Shown here piece by piece: positions 38,181 to 46,065 of a DNA stretch of 64,000 nucleotides. How positions within the stretch are numbered: position 1 is the stretch's first letter; each line of letters starts with the position of its first letter. The stretch covers positions 14,207,962-14,271,961 of the forward strand of contig NC_067208.1 in assembly GCF_026262505.1 (NCBI RefSeq), written 5' to 3'. Position numbers and translations under genes: made by a program. Below the pieces are notes generated by a model that ran no database searches, was not told where the DNA came from, and saw nothing but the letters and a program-made list of their open reading frames with translations. This stretch comes from Trichomonas vaginalis G3 (lineage: Eukaryota > Parabasalia > Trichomonadida > Trichomonadidae).

Positions 38181-38954
38181 AGGTTCTTATTTGCTCAGAA
38201 TGGTATAACAGGTCTAATTGCACCACCTGGGTCGGGTAAGACTTTCACTTATCTTAAAATGGCTGCACAACAACAAGAACTAGATGAGAAGAACCCATTC
38301 TATGAGTTAGTTGTTATTTGTTCGACTTCTGGTCAATTTGACCAAACCGTCAATTCGTTCAAAGATATTATAAAGAAGTCTAAGTTAGTATGTATAAAGG
38401 ATACTGAGTTGTTAGATTGGATAAAGAAGTACCAAAGAAGAGTTTTGAAGTATAATGCTATAAATGAGTATATAAATTCTAAGTTTAAAGACCCAAATGA
38501 GGAAATGCAGAGAATATTAGAGAAGAAACACTTCAGAAACAAACAGAAAGAGATAGAATACATTTCGAAGAAATTGCAATCGTACGATTGGAAAACGTAC
38601 CCTCATAGATGTCTTCTTATCTTAGATGATTTCGCCTCTCATCCTTTGTTAAAGAATAGAGAACAAGATATGTGTCGAATTCTTAAGAAGCTCAGACACT
38701 TTAACATTTCAGTCGTAATATGTGTACAGACAGCAAAGAGTTTAAGTAAGGATGTTAAAAGAATACTTACTGACATTATACTTTTCCCCGGATTGTCCGA
38801 AGACGATTTCATGGAACTTATGAAAGAGTCCATGGCAGGTAAGTTTGACAGACATGAACTATGGGAGAAGTATAAAGTCATACAAGACCCTCATACTTCT
38901 TTCAGAATTCATATCTACGCAAACAAAGTTCAAATTGTAAAAAGTCAAGCTTGA
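38181..38954 (+). pseudogene. packaging ATPase gene of Polinton A, part right of insertion B
   Basis: The A32-like ATPase core: GLIAPPGSGKTFTYL (Walker A), RCLLILDDFASHPLL (Walker B) and ISVVICVQTAKSL (sensor region with Gln). It is the A counterpart of 34985-35872, moderately diverged in sequence. Element B separates this part from the start of the gene at 15662, so A cannot make the enzyme from this locus. Confidence 0.8.
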
Positions 38955-38973
38955 AAAATGTAAGTGTTTAGTC

Positions 38974-39051
38974 TTAGTAAGTCTGTTGTGGTGCTGGGTC
39001 TGTCGGTTCTTCTGGCTTTGGAAGGCATTCAGGAAGAGGAACGTCAGTCAT
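38974..39051 (-). pseudogene. Pro-rich protein relic (first of two loci)
   Basis: Reads MTDVPLPECLPKPEEPTDPA, a short relative of the longer gene at 43852-44214 (MSDVPPTQSIPKPEEPKEPA). Located on the left side of a tandem-repeat spacer, as that gene is. Broken. Confidence 0.5.
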
Positions 39052-39059
39052 CCGTTTGT

Positions 39060-39345
39060 GTCCTGTCGGAAGGAAAAATTTTTCCTGTCGGATGGAAGAG
39101 TTCTTCCTGTCGGAAGGAAAATTTTTTCCTGTCGAATGGAAAATTTTTTCCTGTCGGATGGAAAAATTTTTTCTGAAGTTCGACCAAAAAGTTCTCAATT
39201 TTCGAAAATTTGAATGGTTTACGGACGGACAACTGGAAAAATTTTTCCTGTCGGATGGAAAAATTTTTCCTGTCGGATGGAAGAGTTCTTCCTGTCGGAA
39301 GGAAAATTTTTTCCAGTTGTCGGGAAAATTTTTTCCTGTCGGATG
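39060..39345. repeat. TTTTTCCTGTCGGATGGAAA tandem repeat
   Basis: Irregular array of about ten 20-22 bp units, each a quasi-palindrome (TTTTTCC...GGAAAAA around TGTCGGAT). Interrupted once at about 39175-39235 by unique DNA. Lies between a leftward Pro-rich ORF and a rightward MSEGFDEAIYLIEL ORF. Confidence 0.85.
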
Positions 39346-39357
39346 GAAGGACTCGGA

Positions 39358-39430
39358 ATGTCAGAAGGATTTGACGAGGCAATTTACCTAATTGAGCTAC
39401 TTGAGCCATCTGAAGTCAAGCGTAAAAATA
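39358..39430 (+). pseudogene. relic of the EAIYLIE gene family
   Basis: Begins MSEGFDEAIYLIELLEP, matching the start of the gene at 44545 (DEAVYLIEINEL), which also follows a tandem-repeat array. Only the beginning is present. Confidence 0.5.
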
Positions 39431-39440
39431 AAGAGTGCAT

Positions 39441-40245
39441 CTACCCTACTTGTTTGAAGTTGTCAAAATACTCTGTTATTTTTTCCTTTAACAATGGCAA
39501 ATCTTCTTTGAAGGTAAGTATTGTACAACCTTTCATATCATAGTGTATTTGAGGTAACGTATCTTGAACTATTTGTTTCACATCTTCATTTGGGGTCATT
39601 GAAATCGGTAAGTTTTCGCGATAGAACCAATTTTCTGTCAGATTTGTAAATCTTAGCAAGGTCGTAAAAGCTTTTGTTGTTTCTTCTGACTAAATGCAAC
39701 ATAACCATATCTTTATCTTCTTCATTTTCCATCTCTTCAGTATAAATCATATACTTATAGTTCTTTTCCTTTCCTTTTGGTACCGAACGTGGTATTCTTT
39801 TCTGAATGCTTTTGTCTTTTGCTTCAAGCTTGTTTTCCATCTCTTCACGTTCTTGTCTATGAATTTCGTCAAGAAGTCTGTAAATATACCAAGCATAACG
39901 AGGCGAAGCCCACATTGCAACAGCATTTACAAGAAGTCTATGTACATACCAACCTCTCAAACCATTTGGCAAATTTTTACGATTTTCATGAGTTTTAGGC
40001 GACCCCGAAAAAAGTCGGTCTCGCTGTGCTTCGCTCAAAAGTTCTTGTGTGCTTTGGTTTTTGAACCAATCGTCTGTATGTTTGGTATCTGGAGCAAAAC
40101 ATGCTGTCAAAATACTTTGCATCTGGTACATATCGTCTTTGACCGAACGAATGAGACGGAGTTGTTTGTTAAACTGAACCCACTCATATTCTTCATTTAT
40201 AGCTTCATGGACTATAACTGTTGTTGTGTTCTCTGTTGTTGACAT
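39441..40245 (-). pseudogene. KilA-N domain protein of Polinton A (broken)
   Basis: Starts MSTTENTTTVIVHEAINEEY. Has the KilA-N signature (GWYVHRLLVNAVAMW, SPRYAWYIYRLLDEI), coiled coil and a C-terminal domain as in the B copy. Long nucleotide stretches are nearly identical to 25823-26649, but the insert before ENRKNL differs completely (here SEAQRDRLFSGSPKTH). The leader TATCCGGAATATAAAGACAG is specific to this copy. Presumed sequence-specific DNA-binding regulator. Broken. Confidence 0.72.
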
Positions 40246-40312
40246 ATCTGTCTTTATATTCCGGATAAAAAAAATATTTTATAAAAAATTAGCGTTATTT
40301 TTACATTATGAC

Positions 40313-40402
40313 ACGAAGTGAAGATTTGCACTTCGTCAAATTTTATAAAAAATTAGCGTTATTTTTACATTATGGCACGAAGTGAAGATTTGCACTTCGT
40401 CA
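40313..40402. repeat. duplicated 62-bp unit with ACGAAGTG hairpin
   Basis: Two head-to-tail copies of TTACATTATGRCACGAAGTG followed by AAGATTTG and CACTTCGTCAAATTTT. Each can form a stem of 8-9 bp. Located upstream of the KilA-N gene (its promoter side) and downstream of 40425-41033. Confidence 0.8.
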
Positions 40403-40424
40403 AATTTTATAAAAAATAAACGCT

Positions 40425-41033
40425 TTACATGTATTTTTCAGCAACTTCGTCAAATAATTTTATAGCTTTATCTATCTCATCTACTTCAAACGTTTCTTTA
40501 CCTTTTATGGGAGCACCATACATTTTCTCAAACTTTTCAAGTAGTTCTGTTTCTGCAGCTCTCATATCATTAACGAACACAACCTTGACTCTATTGACTG
40601 TAGAGTCATATCTTAGAGTTATATTATATGTCCTTCCTATCTTATATCTCTTTGTATTGAAGTCCTTCGGTTTCTGAACGATGTAAAGTAAGCCTTCACT
40701 GCAACGTTCCGTATCGAATGAACCATATGTTATGAAGTTATATCCAACAACTGGGTCTAACCATACAAAACTATTGGTATAAGACTTTGTCTATAAGATA
40801 TGCTGCAGTTCCATAGAATCTTACGATATCATAAGCTCAGGATTTCTTGTCAAAATTTTCTGAGTAGAAGCAATTCTAACCCAGTCCTTTGTTTTCTTTC
40901 CAGATGGAAATATAATGTCTGACAAAGAATATTTGTTGTATTTCTTTGAGTATCTTACGTTTAAATCACCTATTCTAACCAATTTGGTGTCATTGTCTAT
41001 CTTTCTAACTGTTTCAAACTCAATGTTTGTCAT
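40425..41033 (-). pseudogene. KilA-N plus T5orf172/GIY-YIG-like protein of Polinton A (broken)
   Basis: Starts MTNIEFETVRKIDNDTKLVR at 41033, after the ATTTTGTATGTAAAGACATA leader shared with the other KilA-N genes. The N-terminal part ends in KTKDWVRIASTQKIL, a KilA-N-type segment. Toward the C-terminus the code reads GLLYIVQKPKDFNTKRYKIG and then RTYNITLRYDSTVNRV, which is the pattern of the T5orf172 (GIY-YIG-like) domain often fused to KilA-N/BRO proteins in large DNA viruses. The region is broken. Confidence 0.55.
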
Positions 41034-41201
41034 ATATGTCTTTACATACAAAATAAAAAAATAAATAAAAATAAAACTAACTTTATTTTTTCTATCTTAA
41101 GGAAATTCATGAATTTCATAGAGTTTTGGCGACTGGGTTTTTTTACTTACTCGCTGTTCTTCTCTCGGTTTTCCGAGGGAAGCAATCTTATGCCATTTTT
41201 T

Positions 41202-41227
41202 GACGAAGTGAAGATTTACACTTCGTC
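41202..41227. repeat. GACGAAGTG hairpin
   Basis: GACGAAGTG-AAGATTTA-CACTTCGTC, 9-bp stem and 8-base loop. Other copies with different loops lie at 42959-42984 and 43066-43091. A TTTT-loop hairpin like that in B's KilA-N gene (CTCTCGGTTTTCCGAGGGAA) lies just before it at 41160-41182. Confidence 0.8.
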
Positions 41228-41269
41228 AAAAAAATCCCTGAAATCAAGAATTTTGTTGCTGAATTCAGC

Positions 41270-41336
41270 AAAAATAATGTTTAGGGTAGAAGGTTAGATC
41301 TAACCTGTTTTCTAACCTGTTTTCTAACCTCTTGAA
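41270..41336 (+). repeat. GTTAGATCTAAC repeat, copy 5 (forward)
   Basis: Preceded by TGCTGAATTCAGCA like copy 2. Three TTTTCTAAC half-sites after the core. Confidence 0.88.
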
Positions 41337-41341
41337 TTTTC

Positions 41342-41580
41342 ATGATTTCATCGTACATGTTTTGTCAAGACTTCTTCGTACATGTTTTGTCAAGACTTCT
41401 TCGTAAATGTTTTGTCAAACATGAACGTATATGTTTTGTCAAGACTTCTTCGTATATGTTTTGTCAAGACTTCTTCGTAAATGTTTTGTCAAACATGAAC
41501 GTATATGTTTTGTCAAACATGAACGTAAATGTTTTGTCAAACATGAACGTAAATGTTTTGTCGAAACTTCATCGTAATGA
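41342..41580. repeat. 24-25 bp ATGTTTTGTCAA tandem repeat, main array
   Basis: About ten units, each CGTAMATGTTTTGTCAARAC plus TTCTT or a variant with CATGAA in place of CTTCTT. A second, shorter array of the same unit lies at 41665-41757 between GATC repeats 6 and 7. Frames through it are repeat artefacts. Confidence 0.88.
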
Positions 41581-41592
41581 GCGTAAATGACC

Positions 41593-41655
41593 CAAAAATA
41601 ATGTTTAGGGTAGAAGGTTAGATCTAACCTCATTTCTACCCTCTTTTTTCACCTC
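41593..41655 (+). repeat. GTTAGATCTAAC repeat, copy 6 (forward)
   Basis: AATAATGTTTAGGGTAGAAG then the core. Half-sites are of the CTACC rather than CTAACC type. Confidence 0.88.
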
Positions 41656-41773
41656 TTGAATTTTCATGACTTCTTCGTAAATGTTTTGTCAAGACTTCTT
41701 CGTACATGTTTTGTCAAAACTTCTTCGTAAATGTTTTGTCAAGACTTCTTCATCGTAATGAGCGTAAATCAGA

Positions 41774-41836
41774 CAAAAATAATGTTTAGGGTAGAAGGTT
41801 AGATCTAACCTGTTTTCTAACCTCTTTTCTACCCCA
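41774..41836 (+). repeat. GTTAGATCTAAC repeat, copy 7 (forward)
   Basis: Directly precedes the 3' end of the 313-codon gene, exactly as copy 2 precedes its twin in B. Confidence 0.9.
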
Positions 41837-41842
41837 GTTATT

Positions 41843-42784
41843 TTATAAGCGTTTTACATGGTAAACGTTATGAATTTGTGAGACTCTAAACAGTTTCGTA
41901 GCTTCTATTTCTTCTTTTAGTACATCGAATGTTTTAACGATACCGAAAGTTTCTTTATACTTCTTCTTGACGTCAGATAGAAGGAAATCTTCTGCTGTTG
42001 GATAGTTTTTGTTCAGAAATTCTAACATGTCCATTTTATTTTCTACCGGCTTCTCTGCTTCTTTCTTTAAGTCTGCATAGTCGTTTCTCATTCTTTCTAT
42101 CTCTTTGACGGAGTAGTTATATCTCCTCATTGCTGCTTTACATTTAGAACATTGCGGGTTCATTTTTGCGTTATATTCTGAAACCTTACCTGCTAGAACA
42201 ACTAAGGCGTCAATGGTTTTCTTTAACTCAAAAGCTGCTGGTTTTATCTGTTCATTCCATACCTTACCTCTTCTATCTTTATCTCTTATTTCCCAAACAC
42301 ATTCTGCAACTAACGAAACAAAGTTGTCGTAGGTCTTAAATTCTTCAGATTTATATATGTCAGAAACATTCTTATATACCATATCGCAATCTTTGTCCAT
42401 AACTTTATGGTTGCAATGAAAACCAAGGAATTCATAATTTACCTTTCGTATGAACTTCTTTATTTCTACTGAGTCAGTTGGTTTCACTTCAATTTCGTCG
42501 AATTCAGGAATAGTGAGTTTTTGTTGTTGGATTTCAGGTAGTTTGGGTAAATGGTCAATAATGTCCTGCATTTCATAAAGATATTCTTCATTTGTTTCAT
42601 CTTTCGCACTACAGTCTAAATTACTTGTTAAAAGTTCCTGCTTTATCTTCTGGATTTTTGTTTCGAAAGTATATGAAGAAGGAATGAAGCTTTTCATTTC
42701 TACTAACATTGACGTTGGATTCATGACTAACGAGTTTGGTGCTGTAGTTGTTTGTATTGCTGTTGTGCCGATTGTTGAAATCAT
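41843..42784 (-). CDS. 313-residue protein of unknown function (A copy)
   Basis: Near-identical to the B gene at 27580-28518, including the Cys/His clusters and winged-helix-like end. Differences concentrate in the segment EQIKPAAFELKKTIDALVVL and the last 15 residues (SQIHNVYHVKRL against MNHRNIYHVKRL). One residue longer near the N-terminus (TTTAPNSL). Flanked by inverted GATC repeats on both sides. Reads whole in both elements, although many neighbours are broken, which suggests it has been kept or recently exchanged. Confidence 0.75.
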   Translation of the reverse strand: MISTIGTTAIQTTTAPNSLVMNPTSMLVEMKSFIPSSYTFETKIQKIKQELLTSNLDCSAKDETNEEYLYEMQDIIDHLPKLPEIQQQKLTIPEFDEIEVKPTDSVEIKKFIRKVNYEFLGFHCNHKVMDKDCDMVYKNVSDIYKSEEFKTYDNFVSLVAECVWEIRDKDRRGKVWNEQIKPAAFELKKTIDALVVLAGKVSEYNAKMNPQCSKCKAAMRRYNYSVKEIERMRNDYADLKKEAEKPVENKMDMLEFLNKNYPTAEDFLLSDVKKKYKETFGIVKTFDVLKEEIEATKLFRVSQIHNVYHVKRL

Positions 42785-42851
42785 ATCTTTTATACAAAAT
42801 AAAAAAAATAAATAAAATAAAACTAACTTTATTTTTTATTTCGGGAAAATT

Positions 42852-42905
42852 CAAGAGGGTAGAAATGAGGGTAGAAATGAGGTTAGATCTAACCTTCTAC
42901 CCGAC
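42852..42905 (-). repeat. GTTAGATCTAAC repeat, copy 8 (reverse)
   Basis: First reverse copy on the promoter side of the 313-codon gene. Preceded by GGTAGAAATGAGGGTAGAAA half-sites. Confidence 0.88.
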
Positions 42906-43182
42906 ATTCTCGTCAAATACAAAAAATGACACTTTTTCATTATATAACTGTTATTTTTGACGAAGTGAAGACTAACACTTCGTCAAAAAAATCCCTGAAA
43001 TCATATCTAACATACAAAAAAATGAAGAATAACTTTCACTTTTTCATTATATAACTGTTATTTTTGACGAAGTGAAGATTGACACTTCGTCAAAAAAATC
43101 CCTGAAATCATATCTTTTATACAAAAAAATGAAGAATAAATAAAATAAAACTAACTTTATTTTTTATTTCGGGAAAATTCAA

Positions 43183-43243
43183 GAGGGTAGAAAAGAGGTG
43201 AGAAAACAGGTTAGATCTAACCTTCTACCCTAAACATTATTTT
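43183..43243 (-). repeat. GTTAGATCTAAC repeat, copy 9 (reverse)
   Basis: Follows the third leader copy and is followed by TTTTTTGGTGTAAATTTCC and the first (GACT)n tract. Confidence 0.88.
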
Positions 43244-43336
43244 TTGGTGTAAATTTCCTAAACTGACTGACTGACTGACTGACTGACGGCACAAAGTGGC
43301 ATAACGAAAACATTAATATATAAAATTCATGAAAAT

Positions 43337-43398
43337 TCAAGAGGTTAGAAATGAGGTTAGAAAACGTGTTAGATCTCACCTCTTCACCTAAATTATAT
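43337..43398 (-). repeat. GTTAGATCTAAC repeat, copy 10 (reverse)
   Basis: Divergent core (GTTAGATCTCAC), the only one of the 13 in which the palindrome is imperfect. Between the two (GACT)n tracts. Confidence 0.82.
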
Positions 43399-43496
43399 TT
43401 TTGGTGTAAATTTCCTAAACTGACTGACTGACTGACTGACTGACGGCACAAAGTGGCATAACGAAAACATTAATATATAAAATTCATGAAAATTCA

Positions 43497-43557
43497 AGAG
43501 GGTAGAAATGAGGGTAGAAAAGAGGTTAGATCTAACCATCTACCCTAAACATTATTT
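43497..43557 (-). repeat. GTTAGATCTAAC repeat, copy 11 (reverse)
   Basis: Ends in CCCTAAACATTATTTTTACT and runs into CTGAATTCAGCA, a shorter form of the palindrome that precedes copies 2 and 5. Confidence 0.88.
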
Positions 43558-43772
43558 TTACTGAATTCAGCAACAAAATGAACGAGGTCAGGATGTATGC
43601 AAATACCTTTGAATTCATTCATAACACCCTTTGTAAGCTCATAAAATGCTTGTTTTGAGGTCGAGCCACTTTTGGCTCCACCGTATTCTTTCAACCAAAA
43701 CTCAAGAATTTCCTGCATGAATTTTGTATAAAAAGCAACCGTCTGAATTCCGGCGGTTGCTATATTCTTCAC
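43545..43772 (-). CDS. hypothetical 75-residue ORF of Polinton A
   Basis: MKNIATAGIQTVAFYTKFMQ... with aromatic helical content (ILEFWLKEYGGAKSGSTSKQ). It ends inside GATC repeat copy 11. The residues AEFSKNNV at its end are encoded by the palindrome CTGAATTCAGCA and repeat sequence. The composition is protein-like, but the 3' overlap with a repeat makes a genuine gene uncertain. Confidence 0.4.
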   Translation of the reverse strand: MKNIATAGIQTVAFYTKFMQEILEFWLKEYGGAKSGSTSKQAFYELTKGVMNEFKGICIHPDLVHFVAEFSKNNV

Positions 43773-43816
43773 AAAACATTTACGTTTAGTTTACGAAGAA
43801 GTCATGACAAAGTTAT

Positions 43817-43879
43817 GAGGGTGAGAAAACAGGTGAAAAAAGAGGTTAGATCTAACCATCTACCCTAAACATTATTTTT
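43817..43879 (-). repeat. GTTAGATCTAAC repeat, copy 12 (reverse)
   Basis: At the 3' end of the Pro-rich gene 43852-44214, overlapping its final codons. Half-sites are of the GTGAGAAAACAGGTGA type. Confidence 0.88.
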
Positions 43880-44214
43880 TGGTCCGGGAACAACTTTCTC
43901 TCAATTGGAGCTGTAGCATACTCTTTGCGTAAGCGGTTCAGACCTTCTTCGAACTCTTGGTCTCTCTTCGATTTGGATTGAGATTGGAATTGCTGGAACA
44001 TCCAAGGGTTGGGGCAGTAAGGCATAGGCTGAGGAGGGTAGTTCGGGAAGCCTTGTGGTGGGTAGTAACCTTGAGGTGGAAATTGGTAGTAATTTGGTGG
44101 AGGGACTTGCTGGAACTGAGGTGCAGGGGCTGGTTCTTTAGGTTCTTCTGGTTTGGGAATGGACTGGGTTGGTGGGACGTCGGACATTCGTTTGTGGCTT
44201 AACCGTCGGACCAC
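43852..44214 (-). CDS. Pro/Tyr/Gln-rich protein of Polinton A
   Basis: 120 residues. After a short charged start (MVRRLSHKRMSDVPPTQSIP) comes a proline-rich stretch with PPQGYYPPQGFPNYPPQPMP, then a charged helix (SKRDQEFEEGLNRLRKEYAT). Its first codons resemble the relic at 38974. Divergent from the gene at 44545, with a 21-bp repeat array filling the spacer between. Function unknown. Low-complexity virion or scaffold-like composition. Confidence 0.55.
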   Translation of the reverse strand: MVRRLSHKRMSDVPPTQSIPKPEEPKEPAPAPQFQQVPPPNYYQFPPQGYYPPQGFPNYPPQPMPYCPNPWMFQQFQSQSKSKRDQEFEEGLNRLRKEYATAPIERKLFPDQKIMFRVDG

Positions 44215-44236
44215 AACGATAAAAATCTCTGCTACT

Positions 44237-44543
44237 AGCAGTACTTTTACTGACAGTAGCAGTACTTTTACTGACAGTAGCAGTACTTTTACTGACAGTA
44301 GCAGTACTTTTTCTGACAGTAGCAGTACTTTTACTGACAGTAGCAGTACTTTTACTGACAGTAGCAGTACTTTATCGTCGAAAACCCTCTCAAATTTTCC
44401 TTTTTACTGACAGTAGCAGTACTTTTACTGACAGTAGCAGTACTTTTACTGACAGTAGCAGTACTTTTACTGACAGTAGCAGTACTTTTACTGACAGTAG
44501 CAGTACTTTTTCTGACAGTAGCAGTACTTTTTCTGACAGTAGC
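44237..44543. repeat. 21-bp ACTTTTACTGACAGTAGCAGT tandem repeat (shown by unit pattern)
   Basis: Two perfect or near-perfect arrays of about seven units each (about 44237-44372 and 44404-44543) are separated by 31 bp of unique sequence. The unit contains ACTGACAGT, a 4-bp inverted pair around one base. A few units have TTTTTCTG instead of TTTTACTG. Confidence 0.92.
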
Positions 44544-44544
44544 A

Positions 44545-44910
44545 ATGGACAACATCGAGCCATTAGATGAGGCAGTTTACCTAATTGAAATTAACGAGCT
44601 TGTTAAAGACTACTTGCGCAAGGTCATGAAGCCCAAGGTCAAGTTCACCACTATTTCTGGAAGGGCTGCCTTGAATCTCGAGATTTCGACTGGAATTCCA
44701 ATTCAAATACCAGACGGGACAGCCTACGATGGCATAAAGGACGCCAAAAGAGAAGCTCTTGTTAAGTTCCTAAACAAACGTCCTTGGATACTACTTCCAA
44801 ACAGAGAGAGTCCAATTCCACGAATTATACAAATTCTCAAGGGTCTCCTTCACTTCTCGGGTCAGCCGTTCTACATAACCTGTGAAGGCGACATTCAACC
44901 AGTTCAGTAA
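44545..44910 (+). CDS. EAVYLIE-family protein of Polinton A
   Basis: 121 residues (MDNIEPLDEAVYLIEINELV...). Mixed alpha/beta composition with KFTTISGRAALNLEIS, RPWILLPNRESPIPRIIQ and FSGQPFYITCEGDIQPVQ. The ATG lies directly at the end of the 21-bp repeat array. A start-only relative lies at 39358 beyond a different repeat array. No family is recognised. The conserved pairing with a Pro-rich divergent gene and a repeat-filled spacer is its main clue. Confidence 0.55.
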   Translation: MDNIEPLDEAVYLIEINELVKDYLRKVMKPKVKFTTISGRAALNLEISTGIPIQIPDGTAYDGIKDAKREALVKFLNKRPWILLPNRESPIPRIIQILKGLLHFSGQPFYITCEGDIQPVQ

Positions 44911-44988
44911 ACCTTAACGTTTAACTTCACTTTTTTATGTTTTTTGTGAAAGTGTCAAAAATAAATTGTTTTCATGAGTTTTCTACGA

Positions 44989-45048
44989 TGTTAGAAAAGT
45001 GGTTAGAAAACGTGTTAGATCTAACATGCTAACATAAACATTATTTTT
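44989..45048 (-). repeat. GTTAGATCTAAC repeat, copy 13 (reverse)
   Basis: Last copy to the right, between the EAVYLIE gene and the penton-like relic. Nearly the same sequence as copy 3 of B. Confidence 0.88.
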
Positions 45049-45058
45049 CAATACTTTT

Positions 45059-45909
45059 TCAGCACTTTTCCGTAGTTATATATGAAAGACAATTCGAGAT
45101 AAAAGTCATAGTACAATGGAATAATATGTTGCACACCATTTGTTGTGAACCAAACTTGAAAGTCAGAGAAACTGTTACTAGGTGGTTCGTAGAATTTAGA
45201 AGCAAAGTCATAAAGTCCTTACCAATACATAGAAAACTATTGTTGCTTGAACTGAAACTTGCATGACACATAACATTTTGAGGTCAAACACGTTTCTATA
45301 AACTGTCAAATCTGCTGGTGGAAGTATAAATTAAATGGACCATCTGGTGGTAATGGTTCGTTCTGGTTTAGTAACCGAAGAAATTGTGCCCAAGAACGTT
45401 TGTCTACTTTCCAAAATAAAAACTCTGTATCTCTTGGAGGGTTAATTTCAATCTTTTGAAATGAAACGGTGGAGTTCATCTTGTCATATTCTAGTTTCAG
45501 ATAGTATGTTCCATTTAGTAAAGAGTCGTATTTTTTCTTGAAATTCCCAATAATATTTGTTCATTTGAGTTTGAAAGTCATTTAGAGTTTTCTCAAGACT
45601 TTCGTCTGAACGAACTGTAAAGATTCTCATTTCATCAAATTTGTCTATTAGACCATCAGAACCTTTATACTGCCCATGAAAATATACTGCGAACATAAAT
45701 GCGTTAGTTCTATTTGAAAACAAAACTCTTCTAAATCCTATTGCCTTTGCATCTGAAGGACTTTGAAGCCAACGAATTGGATAGTCAAACCTGTATGCTC
45801 GGGATGAAATTTCTTCTTCATCTGAAATAGTCCTACCAGCATTTGTAAAGATATAGTCTAACGGTTTTGTATCTGCTACTTTTGTTCTTTGTTTTTCAAC
45901 CTGAAGCAT
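45059..45909 (-). pseudogene. candidate penton/minor capsid protein relic of Polinton A (broken)
   Basis: Opens MLQVEKQRTKVADTKPLDYI at 45909. Contains YRFDYPIRWLQSP and AIGFRRVLFSN, matching the gene at 49728 (YRFDYPLRWLRDP, AIGFRRIKF). The distal end again matches (CHASFSSSNNSFLC against VHASFSGAQNSFLC). So A carries two related genes, one whole-looking at 49728 and this one, which is broken. Confidence 0.55.
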
Positions 45910-46065
45910 TTAATATATGTAAAAATATATTGTTTTAAAATGGTAATGCCATTTCATATTTCTCATCTAACAAACAAGTTTCCCAACGGTCTTCTCCAAC
46001 AAACTCAGCGTACATTTCAAATAAAATTAAAAAAATGTCACTTTTTAAAAAATAAATTTTTTATT

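Larger units (their letters stand above)
42785..43544. repeat. duplicated leader/repeat block of Polinton A
   Basis: The leader of the 313-codon gene (CATATCTTTTATACAAAA plus AT-rich tract) recurs at about 43005 and 43110, each time with the GACGAAGTG hairpin and GATC repeats. A 158-bp unit containing (GACT)5 at about 43262-43285 repeats at 43420-43445. Together these form a nested duplication with no gene inside. Confidence 0.75.

Noticed and set aside
39050-39400. Forward and reverse frames with CPVGRKNFSC-type repeats
   Set aside because: They translate the tandem repeat in several frames, with no composition typical of a real protein.
41342-44543. CRISPR-like arrays (regular 20-25 bp repeats)
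   Set aside because: The units are contiguous tandem repeats without unique spacers of constant length, and the setting is a eukaryotic Polinton with no cas genes.
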